From positions 1,979,969 to 2,043,968 of the forward strand of contig NC_049991.1 of NCBI RefSeq assembly GCF_000003815.2: a stretch of DNA of 64,000 bases, written 5' to 3'. This DNA is from Branchiostoma floridae. Lineage: Eukaryota; Chordata; Leptocardii; Amphioxiformes; Branchiostomatidae. Under the pieces are notes generated by a model. That model did no database searches. It was not told the DNA's origin and was given only the letters and a program-made list of their open reading frames with translations. Positions 35,404 through 46,310 of this stretch are shown piece by piece. The number at the start of each line of letters is the position of its first letter. The first letter of the stretch is position 1. Made by a program: the position numbers and the translations under genes.

Positions 35404-35646
35404 AACCAACGGAAGAGATAGAACTTTTTACATCTGCCCCAACTCCGGACAAGGCCGTCCTACCCACCGAATCACCAATGGTGGACACAACCACAACCGC
35501 CAGCTCCGTATTAGGCCTCGTCACCACTGCCGCATCCAAACTTGGTCTCGTCACTACAGCTGCATCCAAACCTGGTCTGGTCACAACTGTCACGCCCGTT
35601 CTCAACACAACGGCGGAGCTTGGGCCTGATGTTTCCACCAGAATGC
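35404..35646 (+). CDS. Gene 3 exon 17: mucin-like linker with 10-residue repeats
   Basis: Acceptor TTTCAG ends at 35403; donor GTAAGT follows; phase 1. Thr/Ser/Pro-rich without cysteine, probably O-glycosylated. It contains tandem LGLVTTAASK units (about 35511-35600; two full and one partial, last reading PGLVTTVTP), visible as a 30-base DNA repeat. Confidence 0.75.
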
Positions 35647-36188
35647 GTAAGTGTTGTATATCGTAAACAAAAAATAGGCAACACGAGCTTTAACATGTCG
35701 GCAAAGTTGTTTGCAGGCAAATTGACGAATTTGGGCACCGTTTTAAGACTAAAACTAGAGAGATACAATGTACAGTAAATTTAAAATGCTTACGCCACCA
35801 ATGATATCCAAATTAGATACATATATCTCATATAAATCTAATTGCAATAACATTATGCTTTTCGCAAGCTGTGGTGCCAGGTTCCGAATTGGATGCCATG
35901 TTCATTGTGACGTCATGACGGGTATAGTCAATGTTTAATCTTCTTCTAAGTGAAAGCGGAGGCATTCTGTTTAATCTAATTACACGATGGCAAGAATCAA
36001 GAGCTGGAAGTCTGTATTTTGATGGTTCGATGTCCAAGAGGGTACTTTGTATAAACGTCTAGAATGATACATATGTTACTTATAACAAGAAAAATGTGTA
36101 TTTTTGTGTCATAATTACTATCATTCGTTATTATCATTCATGATAGGAACTATAATAACATGCTGATTTATTTGACACGTCATTACAG

Positions 36189-36413
36189 CTACACTGTGTG
36201 AGCGTGCACGTGCGGAAGCCTTGACTGCCCTGAAGGCCTCCGAACAACACAACCGCTCCCGGTCGGCCTTCGTACCCACCTGTACCGAGGAGGGCAGGTA
36301 CACGCCCCGGCAGTGTTACCTGGACGGAGTCAACTGCTTCTGTGTCAACAAGTACGGCAACGCACTGAGTGCCGTCACGAGAATGACAGAGGGGGAGGAG
36401 CTAGAGTGTGAAG
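36189..36413 (+). CDS. Gene 3 exon 18: thyroglobulin type-1 domain 7
   Basis: Acceptor TACAG ends at 36188; donor GTGGGC follows; phase 1. It reads TLCERARAEALTALKASEQ, PTCTEEGRYTPRQCYLDG, VNCFCVNKYGNALSAV. CFCV again replaces CWCV, as in domain 6, suggesting those two form a subgroup. Confidence 0.9.
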
Positions 36414-36672
36414 GTGGGCGTGGCTTAAATTTCCCTTGTCCAATCAGAGAGAATGTATCAGAACGTTAAGGGTTTAGCGAGTAGGAACTGTCCTTAGTGC
36501 TGAAATGTTGTTCCATTAGGGATTTTACAATTACTTCGTAGAAAATCATGTATGGCCTGTAGTTGAGTGAATATCAAACCTGGAAATTTATGATTTCATT
36601 TCTGATATCATGATTTATTTTTCACAAGATTTCAGAATTTTTTAATGACATAATACAAACTGTGCGTTTCAG

Positions 36673-36735
36673 AACATGACTACCAAACGGCAGCACCTCC
36701 TATTGTGGAACCACGTACAGAACCATCTAGACCAG
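36673..36735 (+). CDS. Gene 3 exon 19: short Pro-rich linker
   Basis: A 63-base exon between TTTCAG and GTAGGT, phase 1: HDYQTAAPPIVEPRTEPSRP. It bridges the last Tg1 and the olfactomedin domain. Supported by splice sites and phase only. Confidence 0.6.
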
Positions 36736-36919
36736 GTAGGTAGAGTCCTTGAACAAAAGCAACTTTCATTTTTCCGAATCCTTCTATAGTTAGCTTTACA
36801 CCTAGTCCCTCAATTGTTGGCTTGACAACATCCAAGCGGTCCTCCCGTCTTGGGAAGGGACAAAATAACCCTTGTAATCGAGAGATTAATGTGTTATCCT
36901 TTTGTCATATTTGGCCCGT

Positions 36920-37140
36920 TGGGGATGTACATAGGCCCGGCCGGGCCCGAAGCCACAAATTTGTCCCAGTGGACTACCGGATACCACGGGGGTTCATCTC
37001 GGTGTGCACAGGATTAGTTTACGGTGCCTATTCGTTACCAGGTCCCGGGTTGATTTTAACTATGAGTTACATGTATAATCATCCTGGGGCGCGGGCCCGG
37101 TCGTGCCCCCAAAATAACCCGGTAGCCGTATGGTGCCCTA
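36920..37140. repeat. GC-rich imperfect inverted repeat
   Basis: GGCCCGGCCGGGCCCGAAG ... AGGTCCCGGGTTGATTTTAA ... CGCGGGCCCGGTCGTGCCCC. A related fragment with CCCCGGGTTGATTTTAA and AGACCGGGCCCC lies at about 42915-42985. Intronic. Confidence 0.5.
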
Positions 37141-37275
37141 CGGGGCCAAGTAATGGCCAAGCCCGAAAATGAAAAAAAATAAATAGGTCGTGAACTGCCC
37201 AGCAGGTGCTGTTTTTTTCCGAGACATAACAAAGGCTACTCTATCGTCAGTTTTGACTCAATTTTCTTGTTACAG

Positions 37276-37617
37276 TCGGCTGTTGTCCCCGTGGAAGCTC
37301 CCTTGTCCTCAGTCCCCCCGTGGTCGTGAAGGACGTGGGGCGGGGCGGATGGTACAGTTCCTGGGCACGGGATCCCCTCGATCCCAACCCCATCTACATC
37401 TTCGACGGACCCCGCACGATTCAGAAGTACGACAACGACTACGCCATAGTGAACGACCAGGTGTCCCGTACATGGACGCTCCCTAGCGACATCGCTGGGA
37501 ACGGCCAGCTCGTGTACGGCGGGTCGGCGTACTACAACCGGGCAGGAACTCAGGATCTCATCAAGTTTGATCTGGAGAATGAACGGGTCGCAGCAAGACA
37601 ACAGTTGCCTTTTGCAG
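37276..37617 (+). CDS. Gene 3 exon 20: olfactomedin domain, N-terminal third
   Basis: Acceptor TTACAG ends at 37275; donor GTAATA follows; phase 1. It reads VVVKDVGRGGWYSSWARDPL, then NGQLVYGGSAYYNRAGTQDL and IKFDLENERV, matching the WxRDP...G(T/N)GxVVYxGSxYYN...KxDL signature of olfactomedin five-bladed propellers. These mediate extracellular protein-protein contacts. Confidence 0.92.
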
Positions 37618-38143
37618 GTAATATACATACGGAATTTGATTTTATAAATTCTTCAGGTAAAATGTGAACGCATGCATACTTCCTGCATACAGAGAAAATG
37701 CTTTCGTCCTGTTTGCACCGATGTGGTGAAAAATACTCAAATTACTCATAATGTGATAACTCATAACTCAAGAAATACTCACAAAAACACATTTTGATTT
37801 TATCCTTTTTTTCTTAAATTTCTAGCCATTAATGGATCCAGTAGCAATACTCCTGACAAAATCTTAAGATTTTTTAAAACATTTTCAGCTTGTTTCAAAC
37901 AATCTTGAGAATTTTTCAGAACATCTTGAGATTATTTAGAAACATTACCAGATTTTTAGATTTTAAACGACACGTGACGACTCCCGCTGGGGGTCCCTAT
38001 GTTTTGTACAGTGGCATGAAAGTTTTCACTGAACAGTAGCCATGTAGATATATAAAAACTGTCAAAGGTTGAAAGCATTTATCCAGTGTGTTCTTTTCAT
38101 TGTCCATAATCACTCTGGACTTATTGTGAAAAATTAATTTCAG

Positions 38144-38312
38144 GTATTCAAAATTCGTACTCGTATTCCTGGGGAGGCAGCACGGATATCGACTTCGCTG
38201 TGGACGAGTACGGACTGTACGTCATCTACGGTACCCTGCAGAACAGGGGCAACATGGTGGTCAGTCAGATCAACCCGGAGGACCTGTCAATCATCAACAC
38301 ATGGAATGCTGG
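38144..38312 (+). CDS. Gene 3 exon 21: olfactomedin domain, middle
   Basis: Acceptor TTTCAG ends at 38143; it ends in phase 2 before GTAGGT. It reads [40 protein letters not shown], with the DxAVDExGLxVIY motif of the family. Confidence 0.92.
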
Positions 38313-38963
38313 GTAGGTCAAAGGTCAAGCCTCGTTTAAAAAAATCCGAAAAAAATCATCAAATGCAGAGGTGCTGCATATGAAAATATGCGGTGATAGC
38401 GTTGCATCTCTGGGCAAAACATATATGAAAGAGCTTTGTCTAAAAGATGGAGAAGCAGCAAGACGTAAACAAACAAACAAACAAACATGTTTCCATAATT
38501 TTTCGCTAATGGCATATTGCATGCGTAAATCATCAGTTTCCAAATTGCCGTAATTGAATCATTTTACTAAAACATGCCAAAGGGTTTGCAATACTGATAC
38601 TTATAGCTTACACTCACTCACCCAGTCCCCGTTCACGCTTGTGCATATATTCAAGTCCGTAAAGAATTATCTGTATTTTCTACCGTGGCTAAAGTTTGGG
38701 GTCGCACAGTTAGTTTTTCGGTGCGACAAACAATTGTAAAAATTACTTATTCTCCGCAAAGTTTACCTAAGCCAACAATATGTCATTGCGTAACCTAAAC
38801 ACACAAAATGTGAACGGGGCAAAATTAATCAAATTTATCAGATCAATCATTGCATAGCCTGTGTTTACACATTCTCTCACTGGCTAGGTGGCGGCAACTG
38901 TAGTGCCGACTGCTAGGAGCGCGATTTAAGTCAAGCTAATCATTGCACTTCTACCGTACACAG

Positions 38964-39205
38964 ATACTTCAAGCGTGCAGCCGGTAATGCCTTCATGCGG
39001 TGCGGCGTTCTGTACGCCACGGACGCCCACGACTTCACGGCGAAGATCAGCTACAGTTTCGACACGCGTACGGAGCGGGAGCACGACGTGATGGTACAAC
39101 TCCGCGACCCGTACCGTTACAACACCATGCTGGATTACAACCCTGCCGACAAGAAGCTGTACCTGTGGGACGAGACATACCTCATCACGTATGACGTCAT
39201 GTGTG
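38964..39205 (+). CDS. Gene 3 exon 22: olfactomedin domain, C-terminal third
   Basis: Acceptor CACAG ends at 38963; phase 2 in, phase 1 out (GTGAGA). It reads NAFMRCGVLYATDAHDF, YSFDTRTERE, then MLDYNPADKKLYLWDETYLI, a close match to the olfactomedin C-terminus. Phase 2 inside the domain and phase 1 at its borders mark it as a transferable unit. Confidence 0.93.
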
Positions 39206-39337
39206 GTGAGAAATGCCTTGTTTTATTTTACTGTATTTATGTTTTCCCGAAGGAGAAAACATTTTGTTTTTGCTGGTGTGTTTTTTCTTTTCTTCCTCCT
39301 TGCAGAAAAAGCTAGGCTGTCTACATGGCCTGACTAT

Positions 39338-39555
39338 TAACGCTGGTTTACCTTTATTCGCAGGGTAGCCTATATCCGTTGTATTTAAAGATAAATCATT
39401 TAGAGATTTCAAGTTGACAGACTGTGGTTTAAGTTGCAATATTTCGAATACATCACAATTTGAAACCACCGTCCATCGACTTGATATCCCTAGATACCAA
39501 AATGTTGAATGCAACGGTTATAGGTTACCCCGCGGATAAAGGTGAACCAGCGTTA
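39338..39555. mobile_element. MITE family 3 copy
   Basis: Ends TAACGCTGGTTTACCTTTAT and GATAAAGGTGAACCAGCGTTA-type complement, with inner ATCCGTTG and CAACGGTTATAGG arms. Intronic. Confidence 0.8.
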
Positions 39556-40045
39556 CATCTACTCAGATACCCCCATGCATATAGATTTAGATACAATATG
39601 GATAACCAAAAATTCATAAAGAAGGCAAGTCGATGCACGATTAATTACGAAAACCTTTCGGTATGAACTCGAAGAATATAAATGTGTGAACAATATGGAA
39701 AATGTTACATCTGTTTCATGCCAAAACTACGATGAGATCGTTTTTTGGTTTATCGTAGCTCTATTAGTCTTTCCGTTGCCTTCTTCGTTCATGTACGACG
39801 TACATATATGCGTTGTGTACGATGTACACATTTCATAGCAAAGTCCTAAGAAGACTGATGGCAGAAAATTGATCGATCTATGTCTTTGTGTCTTGAAATA
39901 TAGAAAATCACGAAAACTTTGACGTTTTTGAGGACGACTGTTGAAAGTTTCGCGAAATAAGTTTGTATAGCTACCTTGACACTATCTAGTCTGTCTAGAT
40001 AGCGTACTAAGACTAAATTTAGATTTTCTTCATTTCTACCTACAG

Positions 40046-40339
40046 AAAAGGACGACTCAGTTCCCGAAGTAACACCAGCAGCAACTACCCCACCTACTCC
40101 CACCACCACCCCGATCCCTCCAGCACCAACACCACCCCCTACCCCCCGCCCAACCACGTCCCCCTCCCCCCGTGATACCATCTGCCGTCTGAAGAAGAGG
40201 CGAGGCCCGTGCAGGGCTAAGATCAGCCGGTACTACTACCTGCCCAGCCGGGACACCTGCGTAAAGTTCCGCTTCGGAGGGTGCGGGGGGAACGCTAACA
40301 ACTTCCACAGCTGGGCCGAGTGTATGGAAACATGTACAG
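40046..40339 (+). CDS. Gene 3 exon 23: Pro/Thr linker and Kunitz domain 3
   Basis: Acceptor TACAG ends at 40045; donor GTAAGG follows; phase 1. About 45 residues of Pro/Thr linker (TTPPTPTTTPIPPAPTPPP) precede a canonical Kunitz: CRLKKRRGPCRAKISRYYY, FRFGGCGGNANNF, WAECMETC. P1 is Arg. It is most similar in pattern to Kunitz 2. Confidence 0.93.
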
Positions 40340-40875
40340 GTAAGGATACGGCTTGTAATTTCATGCAGAAAATTGTTACCGAAAAGCAGTAATACCGATA
40401 TATTGAGCTGTGAAGGCAACTGCATAGTTATTAAACACTCTCCCCTGCTCAATAGAGATACTTTTATTACGTGTACAATACTATGAAATGAAAATGACCA
40501 TGGGTGTTATTACAGCATTGTGTTTTTTTTCCAACAAAACACAACAGTCAATGTAGCCTGCGTACCACCCGGATAGCCGTTCACTTCGACGTTTATAATA
40601 CACTGTATACTGTCGCCTCTCTGCAAAAGCGAGCACAAGAGCGAACTACAATCTAAATGGTACCCATGCTACAGTCAATGTACATGTAAATGCTATAAAA
40701 TTGATGGCGTTCATTGAAGAACATTGGACTAAATGTGATAGAATGCAGCAACCATAAGAGCTGCACCAACATCGTTCAGCAATATGCAACAAGAAGTGTC
40801 GGATATGATTCTGGCTCTCCAATGTTGAGTGCCATCGTCATGTATCATATAAACACCATCCCGTTTTATCTCTAG

Positions 40876-41130
40876 AGCGTGGCGAGGCACCCAAAGCTCC
40901 CCAGCCCGGGCCAGCCGTGAACCCAGCCCGTGAGACCCCCCGCCCCGAGGTACCCAGCTACATGGGCGACTCCTGTATCCTGCCTGCGGAGCCCGGCCCG
41001 TGTCAGGAGGCACACAGCCGCTGGCACTTCGATCCCGTCAACCGGGTGTGTCAGGAGTTCCAGTACGGAGGCTGTGGCGGGAACACCACCCGGTTTGGGT
41101 CATGGAGGGAGTGTACCATCAAGTGTCTAG
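40876..41130 (+). CDS. Gene 3 exon 24: linker and Kunitz domain 4 (unclear 3' end)
   Basis: Acceptor TCTAG ends at 40875, phase 1. A Pro-rich lead precedes a canonical Kunitz: CILPAEPGPCQEAHSRWHF, FQYGGCGGNTTRF, WRECTIKC. P1 is Gln, so not a trypsin-type inhibitor. After the last cysteine the family pattern predicts a phase-1 donor near 41130, but the sequence there is CTAGGGGGGTCTTC, where the only GT is in phase 2. The frame otherwise stays open to a stop at 41313-41315. Confidence 0.85.
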
Positions 41131-41949
41131 GGGGGTCTTCTTCTTCTTTCTTCTTAATCCGTCCGCTTATACCGTCGCGGGTGTCGCGGGGGGGGGGGGG
41201 GGGAGGAAAAGGCGGTCCAGTGCTAGACATGTGGCCTGTTGGATACCTACAGTTTATCATCGTGGTTAATGACGGGAATTTCATACTCGTGACATTTGGA
41301 CGTGAACATCATTGAACATCAATTATGCAAATGAGGACCTTATTTGCATAAGTTATCAGAAATGCGATTAAAGTCTTCTTTCTTCACATAGATTGTGTAC
41401 GTTTGTCATTTCGGTGGAGGAGGAGATAATCAACTAATATAATTCATGCAAATGAGGACCTGGATTGCATGATTAATGACAAACACAAATGATACACCAG
41501 TTGTAAAAGTTAAAATCATTCGGCGAAGGTATGAGGTCGTGTTACTCTAGTGTTTAGGAAAACATAAGGGAAACAAATCGTTTTTGCTCCGTTTCTTCCT
41601 CTTCTTCTTCTTCTAAACAAATAAGCTCTATGTCATGGACCATGGTAACTGGTAACTGGTGGAAGGCATACACGGAAACTGCGCCACATACTGTGGGGTC
41701 CGATTACATAATGTAGCAAGTGGCAGGATAGAGTTGGAGGAGCTGGTCAGCATGTATATGATCGTGTTTGGGTAAGATCGTACAGAGCAGTTGTTTGTCA
41801 GGCTAGGCCATGTGAAGGTGTAAAAGTTATGCATTTGCCTGTAGATTTCTATGATTTGATTTGTTCTAGTTGCAATTGATTAATGGTAATAAATGTGATA
41901 CGAAGACTTGGGATAAGTTTGACTTTACTTGAAATATCGTACATTACAG

Positions 41950-42027
41950 GTCAGCAGGCAGTGCATTGTGGAGGCTGTCAGCACGAGCGGCACGGGCTCC
42001 ATAGGGGTTACTGCAACAATCAGTTTG
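41950..42027 (+). CDS. Gene 3 exon 25: start of NTR domain
   Basis: Acceptor TTACAG ends at 41949; donor GTGAGA near 42027; phase 1. It reads QQAVHCGGCQHERHGLHRGY, CNNQF, the CxxC...R..YC..(D/N)F start of a netrin-like (NTR/C345C) domain. Found with Kunitz and WAP modules it completes the WFIKKN ground plan. Confidence 0.8.
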
Positions 42028-42530
42028 GTGAGAATCTTTATTGTTCCCCGTTGAAAAATGAATGGTCCCATATTCTCATTTAAGAAAAGCATGATATTCA
42101 ATATACAAAACGCAAATGCATAACTTTTTTTTATTTTCTATATATAAAAATCTTTGACTGAGATTCGGGTAATTTGAACCCTTCTACTCCATAATATATG
42201 AGCATGATTGCATGAGATGTAAAGTGCTCAGATTTCATATTTTTTATGAATATCGTATAGGAATGCATGTCAGGATTGCTTTACTGTAGGAAATATTTTA
42301 TACTTGTAAACAAGCACAATGTCCATATCTAAAAGTCGTAAACTGTGCTTTCTCCTTTTTAAATATAGGTACTTTTTACAAAGAGCATCTTACAATGCCC
42401 GCTGCACCTAGTATATTGTATATGTGTCTTTCCTGCCTTGCAAAAGTGTGTTGTTCATCTAGCACCAACTTTAAGATGATTAACCCCGCCCAACTCCCTC
42501 ATTTCACATCTATTTGATACCCCTCCTCAG

Positions 42531-42728
42531 TAATGACCGGCAGGGTGTCCAAGTTGGAACTGACGCCATCTTGGCGCGTCGTTACCATGGTGACCAAAAG
42601 TGAGATGATCAGTAAGAGGGGCGGACTGAGGTCCATCGAGTACCAAGGACGGGACCTGGCTGTACAAGTGCTCCTGCCAAGGAACTACAACAACAAACAC
42701 GGATGTCCGTGCTACGATGTGGCCAGAG
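42531..42728 (+). CDS. Gene 3 exon 26: NTR domain, middle
   Basis: Acceptor CTCAG ends at 42530; donor GTATGT follows; phase 1. It reads VMTGRVSKLELTPSWRVVTM, then AVQVLLPRNYNNKHGCPCYD, the V(I/M)xGxV... and CPC motifs of NTR domains. Confidence 0.85.
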
Positions 42729-43398
42729 GTATGTGTTATCATGCATATTCAGCCAATCGGCATCAACGTTGCTTAGACGATAGGGTTCATCAGACTGCAT
42801 CCTGTACGCGGTTCAAAAGCGCCGCCTAGTGGTTGTTAGCATTATTGCAGAAAAAATTCACAGCAACCAAAGGTAAATACTTCTTGAATCGCTAGTAGGT
42901 TACGGCGTATTTTTGTAGCCGTGCCCCGGGTTGATTTTAAGTGCGAGTTTAAACAATGAGGGCCAGACCGGGCCCCAAATTATCTTCTTTTTTTCTATTA
43001 TGACCATAGGATAACGCACTAATCATGATGTGGTCACATTTCCAAATCGGGACCCACCTATAGGCTGTTTGGGAGAATGAAACATGAAGTGTAAATCATA
43101 GAATACACAAAAATCATGCCCTTGACAAATTCTTTCTTTTGTTTGTTTACGTGTGTTTTATTCCTCTTTTATGTGTGTTTTATCATAATTTTCGCTATCA
43201 AAAACCGCCCGTTTGGGCACGAGTCTGACCAAGACATTGTACACGTTACATGTTCTGTTCTGTTCTGTTCGTTGTTTAGCTTGCTTCGTGGGGTTTGTTA
43301 CCATGATCGGATGTTTCAGTACTTTTGCAAACCTTTAGCGTCATCTATAAGATGTTGGATATCTGACGCTGACGTTTATTTTGTGTCGTCTGCACTAG

Positions 43399-43938
43399 GA
43401 GCGGAGTATGTGATGATGGGCCGTGTAGACGGGAACGGGTACGGCATGGTGGACGAGAAGGGGTACATGGCGGAGCTCAACAACAAGTACGCCCGCCGAC
43501 TGCAGCAACTCAAGGCCAACCCCTTCAGCTGTTCGTACTCCTACCATGATACATCACGCCAAGGTTCCAACCCGTACGCTCGGAACAACGGACATAACCG
43601 TCAGAATAGCCGAACGAATCCTCAAAACCCCCGGTCATACCCTCAAAATCCTCAACCAAACCCATATCCTCGATCCCACGTTCGTACCCACAGAATCCAC
43701 AAACAAGGCCCCAAAACCCTCAAACCTACCCACGGAACCCACAATCTCAGAATTCCCAAACATATCCACAGTATCCCCGGTCAAGCCCTCAGAATCCCCA
43801 ACCTTACCCTCAGAACCNNNNNNNNNNNNNNNNNNNNNNNNNNNNNNNNNNNNNNNNNNNNNNNNNNNNNNNNNNNNNNNNNNNNNNNNNNNNNNNNNNN
43901 NNNNNNNNNNNNNNNNNTTATATCCAGCTCATCCTTAG
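43399..43938 (+). CDS. Gene 3 exon 27: NTR C-terminus and Pro/Gln/Asn-rich tail (gap and frameshift)
   Basis: Acceptor CACTAG ends at 43398, phase 1. It reads AEYVMMGRVDGNGYGMVDEK and ends the NTR domain at NPFSC. A repetitive tail follows with RSYPQNPQPNPYPRS; after about 43668 the PQN pattern continues in another frame (RSYPQNPQTRPQNPQTYP), implying an 8-base insertion or an assembly error. A gap of 100 Ns covers 43818-43917, after which YPAHP and a stop (43936-43938) fit the same tail. Confidence 0.75.
43818..43917. other. Assembly gap (100 N)
   Basis: Exactly 100 Ns, the usual placeholder for a gap of unknown length. It falls in the repetitive Pro/Gln/Asn tail of gene 3, which explains why assembly failed there. 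Confidence 0.99.
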
Positions 43939-45107
43939 AGACGTTAGCTAATGGGCATACCGCATACATTAAAATGGTCACCCCATGGTTTAGATTTCCT
44001 CCGCGGTGCCCAGCCCGATTTTGTAGCTCCCTTTACGCTTGTACGGCCGAACAATCTTGTGGAATAGAATCTCCGAGCGGTAACTTTCATGTTGCCATGA
44101 CCTAAAGCAGAGGATGAAACGGTAGAAGTAGCCCCCCCCCCTTCCCGTCAGGGTCATGCCTCCTCGTAATTTAGAGCTCGCAGACTCGTCGTCCAATGAC
44201 ATGTGACGGGGGTATAAAGAGACTGAGCGTGTCTGTGTTTGTTTCTGTGTGCACGTGTGTTAATTGCAACCGTGTAGGCGTGCGCGTTTGTGTGTGTGTT
44301 TATGCCTGTGTCTGTGCGTTTGTGTTTTTTTGTGTGCGTATGCGTGTAAATTTGCGTGTGTGCATTTATGTATGTGTTTTAAACGATGTCACAGACCGTT
44401 GACGAAACACACAAAGGGAAGTTATTACACTCACACACACACATACACACTCACACACACACTCACACACACACACGCACATTCTCATAGGAAACCATGA
44501 AGCACAGAAATAACCAACACCCAATTTATGCGCAAAGTTTTACACAAAACTCACGCTTTTTAAAGTTTTACTTCATTGCAAACATGTTCAAGAATGGTAA
44601 GCATGCAAGTTTAAAATCAGAGATATGTACACACGCAATGTGTAACATGTGTTCGTTGCTATTCGACAGAGTGTTGTCGATTTTATCATGTAAGACCATG
44701 TTGATTATATGGATGTACGTTTTGGCCAAACTTTTTTTTTCGCACGCTCGCATCAGTTTTGGGTTCCCAGTCGATGTCATCCATATAGTCAAATCAATAT
44801 GGCCTATCGGTGTGTGTGTGTGTGGCGTGTTTGACTTACAATATTGTTGCTGCAAGAGATTGGATCTATATACTCCTTCTCCGGACATGCATGTAATATT
44901 TACAATCGAATAGAACTCAAGTTATAACAAATACACGCAGAGATCAACAAACAGTAGGTTACATATAATACTGATTTCTGTTGATCTTTGTTAGCAAGTC
45001 TAGCCCTTTCTTTTTGTAATAGCACATTTAAGTACTAAGTAAAATTTGGGTTTGTTTACACAACTTCTTTACACAATGTCTCGCAACAACAATGTTTATT
45101 ATTGAAC

Positions 45108-45396
45108 TAGTTTAACTGTAAAATCCAACACAAAAATTGGACTCACTCAAATTTTCGACTGAAGTCTATGGCACCCCCCGGCTACATCAGAGCATTACAA
45201 CCATCCCTGAACAGAGACGGTGGGCGCCATAGGCTTCCTTCAATCAATGATCCACTGGTTACTAAGTCACGTGTTCTATCTGCATAACGTGACGTCACGA
45301 CAGCAGTGGATTGTTCATTCCTTGACAAAGACTAGTGTTGTTCAGTCGAAAATTTGAGTGAGTCCAATTTTGGTGTTGGATATTACAGTTAAACTA
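45108..45396. mobile_element. MITE with TAGTTTAACTGTAA ends
   Basis: TAGTTTAACTGTAAAATCCAAC and CAAAAATTGGACTCACTCAA are mirrored at the right end (TTGAGTGAGTCCAATTTTGG, then TTACAGTTAAACTA). A decayed copy sharing the interior (GCATTACAACCATCCCT.., GGTGGGCGCCATAG) lies at about 54268-54488 in a gene 4 intron. Confidence 0.85.
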
Positions 45397-46038
45397 CTTC
45401 AATAGTGACTTCTATCAACACAGATGAGCTTTCAAGTTAACAATGACTATTTGTGAAGTAATAGAATATATTGATGGGACAAAAGTTTACAGATGAAATA
45501 TATACGCAGTGTTCCTCTCCACACTCGTACTTAGGGAGCAAGCTATTTACAAGAAGTTCACTCTTTTTTTGTCACAATCTATGCATATGTTTGGGGTCTT
45601 GCCCCATCACACACTGAAAACGCCTTATAGGCCGCATGCACTTCCTACTTAGATACATACTAACAAATAGGTGAATAATAAGTTAAAATGTATGGATTCT
45701 TATCGCAGATTTTTTTGCAGAAACACCAAAAATATTCTGGATAACAAAATCTTTGTATCATTGACCTTGATATTTCACATTTACGACGTTACTACAAATA
45801 CATTTCACACTGTACGTAGCGCCATCATTTCTAAATTGTACCAATCAAGTTTGAAATGCCCCCTAGCGGAATGTAAATATCATGGCAGCTTTTCGATGAC
45901 TTCGTATGATGTTGCATTTTCATTTCCTGACTATTGTTAGCCAATGCGATGGGGTACAAAGAATTTGTTACAAAATTGACCTCAAGGATTTTCCTTATCT
46001 TACACTAAGTACCTTTAAGAAAATACAACATCATTTTC

Positions 46039-46310
46039 CTACGCAGAGACATCCAACGGCGCCAGCAAACCTCCACTTGTCTGTACTCTGCTATCTCAAC
46101 CGTAACCTTCAGTTCCTGTGGGCGTTGCCACAAACCAGCTTCAGCCAATCAGAGAATAGGCCTTTCAGTTTTAAAAAGGGATCTCGCATATATAAGGGTG
46201 AGCTCATTAATATCTATAAGCAGGGCTGTCAGGAACTGATGGTGACAGTTGAGATAGCAGAGTACAGACAAGAGGCGGTTTGCTGGCACCGTTGGATGTC
46301 TCTGCGTAGG
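46039..46310. mobile_element. Inverted-repeat element, about 65-base arms
   Basis: CCTACGCAGAGACATCCAAC through TGTACTCTGCTATCTCAAC is mirrored by GTTGAGATAGCAGAGTACA through GTTGGATGTCTCTGCGTAGG. Non-coding MITE-like hairpin. Confidence 0.85.

Larger units (their letters stand above)
18670..43938 (+). other. Gene 3: WFIKKN-like multidomain secreted protein with Tg1 array, olfactomedin and NTR domains
   Basis: Twenty-seven exons join, nearly all by phase-1 introns, into: signal peptide - WAP - follistatin/Kazal - altered LDLa - Kunitz x2 - thyroglobulin type-1 x5 - linker - Tg1 (split) - two linkers - Tg1 - linker - olfactomedin - Kunitz x2 - NTR - Pro/Gln/Asn-rich tail. WFIKKN proteins (WAP, follistatin/Kazal, Ig, two Kunitz, NTR) are secreted and bind growth factors of the GDF8/11 type; here the outer frame is the same but an LDLa stands where the Ig would be, and the Tg1/olfactomedin block is inserted between Kunitz pairs. 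No membrane segment is seen, so it is likely secreted. Weak points are the donor after the fourth Kunitz, a frameshift and a 100-N gap in the tail. A single transcript containing all exons is inference from phase and order. Confidence 0.8.

Noticed and set aside
36822-37172. 116-codon open frame before the olfactomedin exon
   Set aside because: It coincides with a GC-rich inverted repeat; no domain.
44196-44500. Open frames rich in Val/Cys near the end of gene 3
   Set aside because: GT/CA microsatellite translation.
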